Positions 6,463-13,155 of a DNA stretch of 15,607 nt are shown piece after piece (position 1 is the stretch's first letter; every line of letters begins with the position of its first letter). The notes under the pieces are model-generated. The model saw nothing but the letters and a program-made list of their open reading frames with translations, made no database searches and was not told the DNA's origin. Position numbers and translations under genes: made by a program. The DNA comes from CAYWTS01 sp964461265. GTDB taxonomy: Bacteria > Bacteroidota > Ignavibacteria > Tepidaquicellales > OLB5. The DNA lies in NCBI GenBank assembly GCA_964461265.1, contig CAYWTS010000043.1:1-15607 (forward strand), written 5' to 3'.

Positions 6463-7161
6463 TTAATACATAAGTTTTGAAAGAAGTACCAGTCCTGTGG
6501 TTTCACTTCTGAATTTCCTATTTCCAATTGTAATTATTTTACACTGTTTTTCTTTAGCATAAGATATTTCGTTAACTGAAAATCCGCCTTCAGGTCCTAC
6601 ATAAATAGCAATACTTTTATTAATGTTATCTTTAAATGAAAAATCATTTACTGAACCTGCTTCATAATGTGCTATTAATTTTATGTTGTAATTCATATTT
6701 AATGCATCATCGAAAAATACAGGTTCGTTAACTTTGGGAAGATAACACCTCTGCGATTGCTTCATGGCAGATAGTGAAACAGATTGCCAGCGTGCAAGCT
6801 TGTTTGATGATTTGTTTATAACGTGTTCGGTAATTAACGGAACAATGCAGTAAACACCAAGCTCAACCGCCTTCTCAATGGCAAATTCAAAGCGGGAAGG
6901 ATTTTTGAGCAGAGACTGGAATAGTGTAACTTTTATTTCCGGTTCGGTTTTGGGCCGGGTTGTGCTGAGAATTGAACATTCTATATCGGTTTTTAATACT
7001 TTATTAATAGCAATTTCATACAAACTGCCTTCACCATCAGTAATAAATAATTTATCGCCCAGTTTTTTTCTGAGCACTTTGGAAATATGCTTTGCTTCAG
7101 GACCGGTTATTATAAGCGAGTCTTCTTTAATATTATTTTTTGGTGTGTAGTAAAATTCCAT
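6463..7161 (-). CDS. rsmE: 16S rRNA (uracil(1498)-N3)-methyltransferase RsmE
   Basis: A 232-residue protein matching the RsmE family in length and layout: an N-terminal PUA-like region (residues 1-65, with GPEAKHISKVLRKKLGD), then a SPOUT methyltransferase domain. Family motifs are LLKNPSRFEFAIEKAVELGV (about 84-103), the QSQR segment (135-138), the knot motif YVGPEGGF (187-194) and IGNRKFRSETTG (212-223). The last corresponds to the usual LGxRILRxETA, with Lys-Phe replacing Ile-Leu and Thr-Gly after the ET. The enzyme methylates N3 of U1498 in 16S rRNA using SAM, acting on the assembled small subunit. It is flanked by long gaps and is not in an obvious operon. Its leader carries a palindromic repeat that also precedes adk. 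Confidence 0.93.
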   Translation of the reverse strand: MEFYYTPKNNIKEDSLIITGPEAKHISKVLRKKLGDKLFITDGEGSLYEIAINKVLKTDIECSILSTTRPKTEPEIKVTLFQSLLKNPSRFEFAIEKAVELGVYCIVPLITEHVINKSSNKLARWQSVSLSAMKQSQRCYLPKVNEPVFFDDALNMNYNIKLIAHYEAGSVNDFSFKDNINKSIAIYVGPEGGFSVNEISYAKEKQCKIITIGNRKFRSETTGLVLLSKLMY

Positions 7162-7172
7162 TATAAAACATT

Positions 7173-7216
7173 CCTGCCTGCCTTCGCCGAATCATTTAGC
7201 TGACCCAGCAGGCGGA
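7173..7216 (-). repeat. Palindromic repeat in the rsmE leader
   Basis: Read towards rsmE, the sequence begins CCTGTTTTCGTCCG, ends CGGCGAAGGCAGGCAGG, and stops 11 nt before the ATG. The arms TTCG(T)CCG and CGGCGAA pair with a one-base bulge, and CCTG pairs with CAGG. The same kind of sequence, in the same orientation, stands before adk at 12437-12486, sharing CCTGT at the left and a GAAG(G)CAGGCAGG end at the right. Confidence 0.6.
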
Positions 7217-7322
7217 CGAAAACAGGATTCCAATATTTTTTTTAATCATTAATTGAAGGTTGTAAACAAACTAATAATGTTAATGTAAACTTCATAATAT
7301 ACTGAGTTGTAGTATCCCATTA

Positions 7323-7346
7323 TTGTCCCGATAATTATCGGGACAA
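7323..7346 (-). terminator. Perfect 24-bp palindrome after the Omp85 gene
   Basis: TTGTCCCGATAA is followed directly by its exact complement, beginning 17 bp beyond the Omp85 stop codon on the minus strand. Flanking GGG/CCC runs (ATCCC on one side, GCGGGAAT on the other) could extend the stem through an internal loop. There is no T-tract after it. It probably closes the transcript of the CADD-DUF2723-Omp85 run, and it also resembles a dispersed palindrome. The rest of the 201-bp gap 7162-7362 holds the rsmE leader repeat and AT-rich sequence. Confidence 0.5.
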
Positions 7347-7362
7347 GCGGGAATGTGAAATA

Positions 7363-8775
7363 TTAAAACTTTGCGTTTAAGTTCAAATTAATCTGTCCGA
7401 CTACCGGTTTGTGCAGCCTGAATTCCCAATCTAACCTGAAAACGTAACCAAACGGTGCAATGAAATTAAGTCCGATTCCTGCCCCGTTAAGGAATTTTTG
7501 TTTGAAAATATTCTGGTTCTTAAACCAAACAGTTCCCATATCATAAAATACAGTGAAATACAAGCCATGTTTAAGAGCCATTTTTTTTATGATTGGCAAA
7601 TCCCGGAGTAAAATGATTTGTTTTGCATCTATATATCTTGGTTCAAACAGCGGTATTCTGATTTCATTATACAAAGTCAGCTTATCATCGCCCTCGAATG
7701 CCTGCCCCTTCCATCCGCGTATATATTCATCGCTGTAACCGAGAAATTCCCTGTTATATATCGGCAAAACCGCTCCCACAGCAATGCTTGAATATAGTTT
7801 TGAAGCGATTGAAATGTAATAATCTTTGACGAGATAAAACGGTATAAAACTCTGCGAATTTAAATGGAAGCGTCCAAAATTAGTATATTTATCGAGTAGT
7901 CCGTAGCGTTCATAAGCTGAATGTAAATAATAGCCCTTTGTTGCATATTCTATTACGTCCCTTGAATCATATTCACAGCCAGCACCCAGTATCAGGTATT
8001 TATCCACTCCTGTTGGAGAAAGTGTTCTATCGGGTGCATAAGAGGTAACCCTCAGGTAATTATATTTAAACACAGTAAACACATTAAAGCGTCTCGTAAG
8101 AAATTTCCCTGCAATAAGTTCACCGCGGTACTGGATGTTTTCATAGTTTTCATCGCTGTAAGTGAGAGTATTAGTACCATTTTCTTTACCGAGAGTTGAG
8201 AGGCTTTTATTCCTTGTTCTTGCCCAGCTTCCGCCGGCTAATGCAAACAGGTGCAGCTTTTCTCCGATCCACGGAACATAGTAGCTTAAAGATAAAGACG
8301 GATTATAAAATAATCTGATGTAAACAGAAAGCCTTTCATTTCTTCCCCTGAAGTTATCCCATCTAATATTTACAGCCCCCCATATTTTTTTCCATTCGCC
8401 GTCTTCCAGCCCCCCGGTAGGCAATGGAAGTATATACCACCTTTCCTGAACATCAACATTAAGAAGTATGCTTTTATCGGTTGAAGGAATAGGGATTATT
8501 TCCACCTTGTTGAATAAGCCGGTGTTATATATAGAGAGGAGGTCATTTTTATATTTTTCAGATGTAAAAGTTTTGCCCGGTTTTAGTGACATTTCCCTGA
8601 GTATCACATCATCTTTTGTAATATCATTACCTGAAAGCAACACGTAATCCACTTTAAATTTGAAAGAATCAATTTTACCGTAACCTTTGACAATACTGTT
8701 AAGCACGGAATCGTTTTGGGAATAAACGGTGTTTAATGCAGTGAGGAACAGAACGAAGTGTAAGAATTGTTTCAA
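7363..8775 (-). CDS. Omp85-superfamily outer-membrane protein with one POTRA domain
   Basis: A 470-residue protein. A signal peptide (KQFLHFVLFLTALNTVYS, cleavage near residue 19) is followed by one POTRA-like domain (about 40-112: DYVLLSGNDITKDDVILREM, then LLSIYNTGLFNKVEI) and a barrel to the C-terminus. The loop-6 motif of Omp85 proteins appears as YIRGWKGQ (RGW at 353-355), and the end has FYDMGTVW, then GAGIGLNFIAPFGYVFRLDWEF and a terminal Phe. BamA has five POTRAs and TamA three, so a single POTRA puts it among the smaller insertion/secretion or 'surface antigen' members; the client is unknown. The start is TTG (8775-8773): there is no ATG until residue 62, a stop codon lies immediately upstream in frame, and only the TTG includes the signal peptide. 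It follows the DUF2723 stop by 6 bp, suggesting translational coupling. Confidence 0.87.
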   Translation of the reverse strand: MKQFLHFVLFLTALNTVYSQNDSVLNSIVKGYGKIDSFKFKVDYVLLSGNDITKDDVILREMSLKPGKTFTSEKYKNDLLSIYNTGLFNKVEIIPIPSTDKSILLNVDVQERWYILPLPTGGLEDGEWKKIWGAVNIRWDNFRGRNERLSVYIRLFYNPSLSLSYYVPWIGEKLHLFALAGGSWARTRNKSLSTLGKENGTNTLTYSDENYENIQYRGELIAGKFLTRRFNVFTVFKYNYLRVTSYAPDRTLSPTGVDKYLILGAGCEYDSRDVIEYATKGYYLHSAYERYGLLDKYTNFGRFHLNSQSFIPFYLVKDYYISIASKLYSSIAVGAVLPIYNREFLGYSDEYIRGWKGQAFEGDDKLTLYNEIRIPLFEPRYIDAKQIILLRDLPIIKKMALKHGLYFTVFYDMGTVWFKNQNIFKQKFLNGAGIGLNFIAPFGYVFRLDWEFRLHKPVVGQINLNLNAKF

Positions 8776-8781
8776 TTAAGG

Positions 8782-10878
8782 TTAAAGGTTATACTTTCTT
8801 TTCAGTTCCAGTGCCTGCGGATTGTTTGGTTTTGCTTTAAGCGACAATTCAAGATATGATTTAGCCAAATCGGGTCTGTTTACGCTTATCAGGTACATTG
8901 CCGAATTAACCAGCATATTAGAGTAACTGAGCATAATAGTCTCATGGTAATAATCGGTCTTTGCAGCCGGCGTAAAGCTGAAATCATATATTTTATAATC
9001 TTCTATTATTTTGTCTTTCGCTGTAACTGTTTTCGTAAGCCTGAACAGCAATCCTTCAGGTATTCTGTCATAATCTGCAGCAAAGCGTTCCTGTTCATTC
9101 TGATCTATTTCCCAGGTTATATAAACTTTTCTGTCGGTATTTTTCACTACAAAGCTCGTCATCATTTCTCTGAATAATTTCATAATGTGGTTGACATCAT
9201 AGGGAATGTTATGTTCGAATTTGTAAAGCTCAACCAGAAATTTATCTATTTCCGTCTTTGAACGGTAATAAAGATCCGGGTAATTCCTTTCCAAAAAAAT
9301 AAAATACCAGCTTCGTCTCAATAACTCTTTATCGATAATAATAATATCCCGTCTGTAATTCTTCGCGATACTGTAATACCAGCTTGCCGAAACCCAGAAA
9401 TCCCATTGAGAAGAAATAACTATCCCGTTCGGTTCGATGTTTTTAAAGATATTCATCGTAAACTCTTCGACGTAATAATTTTTACTCTCATCATTTTCTT
9501 TAAAATTAACAGCTATTGTTGTTATGCTTAAGAGCAGAAGAACTGCCGAAAAAGCTAATTGTTGCGTTCTGCCTTTCAGATTGCTGCTGAATTTTTCATA
9601 AATAAATACAGCTCCGTAAGCTATCCAGATTACAACTGTAATATAGGCAAGCAGGAAATACGAATCGATATCGTGTATATCATAATTTACTGAGTAAAAT
9701 ACGCACGAAAAAAAAGTAAGAAGAGTAAAATAATAAATTATGTAATTTGTTCTTGAAAGACGATATATACCTAACAATCCCAGCAGCATAAGACCCGTAC
9801 CGTATTCCATCCACTGGGACTGCAGAAAATGTTTGAACTGTTTGGGAACAGGGTCATTTCCTCCGGAAAGCATTATGTAAGTTATGAAACATAAAACTAT
9901 AAATGCAGAAAGATGATATATTTTATTAATATTATCCTTTTTAAGAATTCCGTAAACACTCCATGCGATGAGGATTATAAGAAGTATCAGGAATGCGGTA
10001 ATGCTTCCCTGTGAACTAAATATCCATACCGAAAATTGTTTTCCAGTAATATGCCATATTAAACGTTCCAAGTTATAAGGATTACCCCATAGGAATGCAG
10101 GATTCATATTTGCCCGTATAGGCAAATACAAGTAAACTGAAAAACCGGCAATGAACATAATTGCCATTAAGCCTAATATTTGAAATACTGCTTTGCCTTT
10201 TTTATAATTATAAATAATAAAGAAAACCAAACATGCCGGGGCAAGCAATAAGGTCGTCATGTGATTGGAGAACGATAAACCGGTCAGGAAAGCAAAAATA
10301 AGATAATACCTGCAGCTTCTGAATAAACCTTCATCTTTTTCAGCTTTTGTTGCTACTGCTTTTAGGAAAAAGTAAACTATTACTACAATAAAAAAGATAT
10401 GAACCGAATATACCTCTACTGAATTTGCTGTTGACCAGATAGTATTTGAAAAAGCAAAAACAAGTGAAGCAAAAACTGATATTCCTGTAATTATATTAGC
10501 AGGCAGTAACCGGGATTCAATAGATTTTGGTTTAGCTTTTTTCTTATCGGGTTTTTCAATGTCTTGCATTTTTTCAACGCTGAGCAGCCAGTGTATGAGC
10601 ATGAAGAAAAGTCCTGCCGATACCGAACAAAAAACAGCACTCATCAGGTTAAGCTTGTAAATTTCGGTTGCACCGATAGGAAGCTTAGTGAACAGGTGTC
10701 CAAGAATTGTAAATAGCGGGTATCCTGTAGGATGGGCTATCCCAAATGTTGTTGCCACTGCAGCAAGTTCACCGCTATCGATAAATGTAACCGTTGGTGC
10801 AAGTGTGATTAAATAAACAATCAGGCTGATTGCTATGGTTAAAACATAGAAAGCCAAATAGTAACGGTTTTTGTTCAT
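8782..10878 (-). CDS. DUF2723 (GT117, TMEM260-like) membrane glycosyltransferase
   Basis: A 698-residue integral membrane protein. The hallmark of DUF2723 sits just after the first membrane helix: FIDSGEL (Asp34, Glu37), then AHPTGYPL (48-55). This is the acidic catalytic-site pattern of GT-C glycosyltransferases. About ten to twelve hydrophobic segments cover residues 8 to about 460, with a charged KKKAKPKS loop near 115. The remaining roughly 240 residues form a soluble domain, ending in a TPR-like helical pair (NRPDLAKSYLELSLKAKPNNPQALEL). The eukaryotic relative TMEM260 is a protein O-mannosyltransferase; bacterial members are presumed to transfer a lipid-linked sugar to periplasmic acceptors. 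The acceptor is unknown here. It lies 31 bp after the CADD-like gene and 6 bp before the Omp85 gene, which makes the barrel or its clients possible targets (inference). Confidence 0.88.
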   Translation of the reverse strand: MNKNRYYLAFYVLTIAISLIVYLITLAPTVTFIDSGELAAVATTFGIAHPTGYPLFTILGHLFTKLPIGATEIYKLNLMSAVFCSVSAGLFFMLIHWLLSVEKMQDIEKPDKKKAKPKSIESRLLPANIITGISVFASLVFAFSNTIWSTANSVEVYSVHIFFIVVIVYFFLKAVATKAEKDEGLFRSCRYYLIFAFLTGLSFSNHMTTLLLAPACLVFFIIYNYKKGKAVFQILGLMAIMFIAGFSVYLYLPIRANMNPAFLWGNPYNLERLIWHITGKQFSVWIFSSQGSITAFLILLIILIAWSVYGILKKDNINKIYHLSAFIVLCFITYIMLSGGNDPVPKQFKHFLQSQWMEYGTGLMLLGLLGIYRLSRTNYIIYYFTLLTFFSCVFYSVNYDIHDIDSYFLLAYITVVIWIAYGAVFIYEKFSSNLKGRTQQLAFSAVLLLLSITTIAVNFKENDESKNYYVEEFTMNIFKNIEPNGIVISSQWDFWVSASWYYSIAKNYRRDIIIIDKELLRRSWYFIFLERNYPDLYYRSKTEIDKFLVELYKFEHNIPYDVNHIMKLFREMMTSFVVKNTDRKVYITWEIDQNEQERFAADYDRIPEGLLFRLTKTVTAKDKIIEDYKIYDFSFTPAAKTDYYHETIMLSYSNMLVNSAMYLISVNRPDLAKSYLELSLKAKPNNPQALELKRKYNL

Positions 10879-10909
10879 CTGATTTTTAATATTTCATGTA
10901 ACTATCGGG

Positions 10910-11587
10910 TTAGTTGCTGTAAATCCCGTCGAGCATATGCCAGTATAGTTCTGTGGATTTTTTCACAGTATTAATAATACTTAGCTGGTCTTTTTGTGTG
11001 GTACATTTTTCAAGCAAAATATTCATTTCATCCCTGCTGTGATATATATCAGCATCTTTATGGACAGTAAAAAATTCAAGTGCTTCGGGTGATGAAATCC
11101 CATAAAATTTTTTCAGACCTTCAATTTTTACTCTGGATACCTCAGGGATCTGGAATTCATATCCAAGCAGTGCAGCAAGTCCCGTTTTGTAATCTTTAGT
11201 TCTGCATAAATTGTAAAATTCGTCTATCGATTCCTGGATTTCAGTTAATGTTTCGGTTTTACTTATTTCATTATCAGAAAGCCCGAGAGCTTTGCAGAAT
11301 TTGAGCCATAATGCCGGATGATCTTCGGTTCCGCATTTATAGCCTTCTTCATCCGAAAGGTTTTCTATAATTATTTTGCGGATTTCCTTGTCCATGCAGT
11401 TTGAATGAACCGAGCTTACAAACATAGGAAAATGCTCCACAAACCTGTAATATTGTTTTGCATACCTGCGGAGCTTATCATGTGTAAGCAAGCCTTCGTT
11501 CCATTTCCGGTAAAACGGATGATTAAGGATACTCCCTTCATTTATGGTGTTTTCAATCTGATGTTTGAATTCTTCTTTAGTTAACAT
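10910..11587 (-). CDS. CADD-family protein, putative p-aminobenzoate synthase (TenA/PqqC-like haem-oxygenase fold)
   Basis: A 225-residue all-helical protein with the CADD/TenA pattern: ILNHPFYRKWNEGLL (20-34), RRYAKQYYRFVEHFPMF (40-56), NLSDEEG, DHPALWLKFCKALG (89-102), LLGYEFQIPEVSRVK (140-154) and FFTVHKDADIYHS (172-184). Chlamydial CADD is an Fe/Mn oxygenase that builds p-aminobenzoate from its own tyrosine, bypassing PabABC. From memory, its ligands are E81, H88, E142, H174, D178 and H181, with K152 as amino donor and Y27 as the sacrificed residue. Here E81, H90, E144, H176, D180, H183 and K154 line up with an offset of two after residue 81, and Y26 is near the tyrosine site. A GGAAGG Shine-Dalgarno-like sequence precedes the ATG. 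It is the first gene of a run with DUF2723 and Omp85; no folate gene is adjacent. Family assignment is firm, activity is inferred. Confidence 0.82.
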   Translation of the reverse strand: MLTKEEFKHQIENTINEGSILNHPFYRKWNEGLLTHDKLRRYAKQYYRFVEHFPMFVSSVHSNCMDKEIRKIIIENLSDEEGYKCGTEDHPALWLKFCKALGLSDNEISKTETLTEIQESIDEFYNLCRTKDYKTGLAALLGYEFQIPEVSRVKIEGLKKFYGISSPEALEFFTVHKDADIYHSRDEMNILLEKCTTQKDQLSIINTVKKSTELYWHMLDGIYSN

Positions 11588-11624
11588 AGTCCTTCCTTAG
11601 TTAGTTTTATAAAACTTAATGATT

Positions 11625-11669
11625 GGCTAAAGCTGTAAAATTTTTAAATCCTACGACTAAATTCGCAGG
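11625..11669. repeat. Pair of short palindromes between cytochrome and CADD genes
   Basis: GGCTAAAGCT (11625-11634) and CCTACGACTAAATTCGCAGG (11650-11669) occupy the 109-bp gap 11588-11696. On the minus strand the second reads CCTGCGA-ATTTAG-TCGTAGG with one G-T wobble. The arrangement resembles GGCGAAAGCC plus CCACTTAAGTGG inside the element at 3447-3599, with short stems around an AAA or TTAA centre. It may belong to the same class of intergenic palindromes. Confidence 0.45.
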
Positions 11670-11696
11670 CTTGTGTAACCTTAAAATTAAATTGTT

Positions 11697-12251
11697 TTAC
11701 AAACCTTTAACGTATTTCACAGCTGCCTTTATTTCTTCCTCCGTCAGTTTGCCTTTCCATGCCGGCATATCTTCATCTTCCTCATTTTCTGCTTCAATTC
11801 CGCTGCTGATAGAATTAAATAAAGTCTTATCGCTTTTCTTTTTATATACAGAACTTGTCAGGTTGGGAACTCCTTCAACCTTTCCTTTACCATCAGCACC
11901 ATGGCATTTTACACATTTCTTCTTCCAGATAGGGGCAAAATTTATCTCTGATGTCTCCTTTACAGTCCCGTCGTCTATTTTATCCACATTATCCGATTTC
12001 TTCTGTTCTTCCTTTTTCTTTTCTTCTTCCTTTTTCTTTTCTTCCTCTTTTTTCTTTTCCTCTTCCGTTTTAGTTGTTTCCTGTTTTTTACCTGCAGCTG
12101 TGGTATCGGGTTGTGTAGTCTGCACTTGCTGAGGTGTGGTTTGCGTCTGGTTTTGCTGTTGCTGTGTTTGTGTATCTTCCTCTTTTTTACCGCAAGAGAC
12201 AATTAAAAATGTGATACACAAAGATAGTATTGAAATAAATTTTAAATTCAT
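11697..12251 (-). CDS. Lipoprotein monohaem cytochrome c with a KE-rich stalk
   Basis: A 184-residue protein in four parts. A signal sequence ends in lipobox IVSC (Cys20). A Gln/Thr-rich linker follows (about 27-60). Residues 63-85 are a charged stretch of EEEKKK repeats. The C-terminal domain is a class I cytochrome c of about 80 residues, with haem attachment CVKCH (113-117), VPNLT (128-132) and distal methionine M162 in DMPAW, then the C-terminal helix LTEEEIKAAVKYVKGL. It is expected to be lipid-anchored on the periplasmic side and to pass electrons between a membrane complex and another acceptor; the partner is not encoded nearby. The repeats could form a single alpha-helix spacer. It faces the opposite way to adk and lies 109 bp upstream of the CADD-like gene on the same strand. 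Confidence 0.9.
   Translation of the reverse strand: MNLKFISILSLCITFLIVSCGKKEEDTQTQQQQNQTQTTPQQVQTTQPDTTAAGKKQETTKTEEEKKKEEEKKKEEEKKKEEQKKSDNVDKIDDGTVKETSEINFAPIWKKKCVKCHGADGKGKVEGVPNLTSSVYKKKSDKTLFNSISSGIEAENEEDEDMPAWKGKLTEEEIKAAVKYVKGL
11997..12065 (-). repeat. 18-nt coding repeats for the EEEKKK stalk
   Basis: Residues 63-85 of the cytochrome are encoded by about three imperfect copies of an 18-nt unit (EEEKKK) plus a partial EEQKK. Codon differences between units (GAA/GAG, AAA/AAG) show that the repeat is not a recent identical expansion. The other strand gives a Phe/Ser-rich open frame that is only a shadow. Confidence 0.75.
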
Positions 12252-12392
12252 ATGTTTTTTTAATTTAGTTTTATTAAAGAATTCAATTTATTAATCAACT
12301 CAATATTATTCAATGACTATTAAAAATAAAACAAACTGCCCCCCATTGCTGGCGTAACGCCGGACAAGGTGGAGGAATTAATTTTTCTCTGG
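12252..12392. other. Left part of the divergent region between cytochrome and adk
   Basis: The full gap 12252-12504 (253 bp) separates divergent genes. Its left part is AT-rich, then holds a C-rich run and GGCG-TAA-CGCC (12351-12361) in CCCCCATTGCTGGCG, followed by CCGGACAAGGTGGAGG. This looks like a degenerate relative of the hairpin pair at 3696-3734 (GTCCGGCATAGCCGGAC with flanking CCACCCC/CCCCTCC). No promoter box is clear for the cytochrome gene. Confidence 0.4.
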
Positions 12393-12422
12393 TTGCTTTT
12401 AACATTAATTTAATTAATTTTG
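12393..12422 (+). promoter_or_regulatory. Candidate Bacteroidota-type promoter for adk
   Basis: TTG (12393-12395), a 19-bp spacer and TAATTTTG (12415-12422) fit the -33 TTG / -7 TAnnTTTG consensus. Transcription would begin near 12427, just before the leader repeat, giving a 5' leader of roughly 75-80 nt that includes the whole palindrome. Confidence 0.5.
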
Positions 12423-12436
12423 AGTTTTATTTAACT

Positions 12437-12486
12437 TGCCTGTCCACAACTCCTTTTAATTGCTGACTCGTGGAGAAGCAGGCAGG
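12437..12486 (+). repeat. Palindromic repeat in the adk leader
   Basis: The arms are TGCCTG-TCCAC (12437-12447) and GTGGA-GAAG-CAGGCA (12470-12484), pairing as 11 bp with a 4-nt bulge around a loop of about 22 nt. The unit ends in GCAGGCAGG, 18 nt before the adk ATG. It is related to the repeat before rsmE (7173-7216), in the same orientation relative to the gene. Confidence 0.6.
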
Positions 12487-12504
12487 CATATTTTTATTAT
12501 TGTT

Positions 12505-13062
12505 ATGCATATAATTTTACTTGGACCTCCAGGCGTAGGGAAGGGAACACAGGCTAAACTTCTTGCACAAAAACTTGGTGTGGTTCATCTTTCAACCGGT
12601 GAGATTTTACGCAAAGCAGTTGAAGATGCTACACAACTCGGACTGCAAGCCAGGAATATAATAGAATCAGGTTCATTAGTCCCTGATGATATTATGATAG
12701 GATTAATTAAGGAAGTTCTCTCACAAAATAATATTACAGGAAAGGGCTTTATTCTTGATGGCTTTCCGAGAACTCTGCAGCAGGCTTTGGCTCTTGAGGA
12801 ACTTTTCAAAGAACTGAATATAACCTCAGTAACTGTTGTTAATATTGTTGCTAACGAAGAAGAACTTGTAAAAAGAATGCTTAACAGGGGCAGAAAAGAT
12901 GATACTTCAGAAACTGTTAAGCACCGGCTTAGGATTTTTAAAGACCTTACTGCACCGGTAACCGATTATTACCGTAAAAAACATAAAATATTCGACATTT
13001 TCGGAGTCGGTGATATAGAGGAAATAAACAGCGGAATACTTAAAATTTTAAGCAAAAAATGA
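12505..13062 (+). CDS. adk: Adenylate kinase, short-LID form
   Basis: A 185-residue enzyme for 2 ADP = ATP + AMP in the cytoplasm. It has P-loop GPPGVGKGT (7-15), STGEILR (30-36; usually STGD), the AMP-side motif GFILDGFPRT (81-90), the arginines of NRGRKDD (127-133) and RLRIF (141-145), and PVTDYYRKK (151-159). The long LID of the E. coli enzyme is replaced by a few residues after RGRKDD, so there is no zinc-binding lid; about 185-195 residues is usual for this form. The ATG at 12505 is the start because MHIILLGPPG is the canonical N-terminus. A longer frame from a TTG at 12460 only translates the leader repeat. No Shine-Dalgarno is evident. It stands alone after a promoter-like sequence and before a small hairpin. 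Confidence 0.95.
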   Translation: MHIILLGPPGVGKGTQAKLLAQKLGVVHLSTGEILRKAVEDATQLGLQARNIIESGSLVPDDIMIGLIKEVLSQNNITGKGFILDGFPRTLQQALALEELFKELNITSVTVVNIVANEEELVKRMLNRGRKDDTSETVKHRLRIFKDLTAPVTDYYRKKHKIFDIFGVGDIEEINSGILKILSKK

Positions 13063-13067
13063 TTTCG

Positions 13068-13087
13068 AATGCTTTTTGTTAAGCATT
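13068..13087 (+). terminator. Weak terminator-like hairpin after adk
   Basis: AATGCTT-TTTGTT-AAGCATT, followed by TTA, begins 5 bp after the adk stop. The 7-bp stem is short and the U-run is brief, so termination may be partial. A promoter for the STAS gene starts only 10 bp later, which supports a boundary here. Confidence 0.5.
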
Positions 13088-13096
13088 TTAGTGTTG

Positions 13097-13128
13097 TTTG
13101 CAAATTACTTATTTAAAAAGTATTTTTG
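13097..13128 (+). promoter_or_regulatory. Candidate Bacteroidota-type promoter for the STAS gene
   Basis: TTTG (13097-13100), a 20-bp spacer and TATTTTTG (13121-13128) match TTTG/TAnnTTTG well. Transcription would begin near 13133. A TTG at 13126 that could extend the STAS frame lies inside the -7 box, so this promoter argues for the ATG at 13156. Confidence 0.6.
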
Positions 13129-13155
13129 TATTTACATATCTTTTTTGCAAATCCT

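Noticed and set aside
11623..12132. Ser/Phe-rich 169-residue plus-strand frame
   Set aside because: It is antisense to the cytochrome gene; its Phe/Ser runs are the reverse of the Glu/Lys codons of the stalk.
12460..12504. Upstream TTG extension of adenylate kinase
   Set aside because: The extra 15 residues translate the leader palindrome, and the canonical N-terminus begins at the ATG at 12505.
13126..13155. Upstream TTG start of the STAS protein
   Set aside because: The TTG is part of a good -7 promoter box, and the added residues have no domain support.
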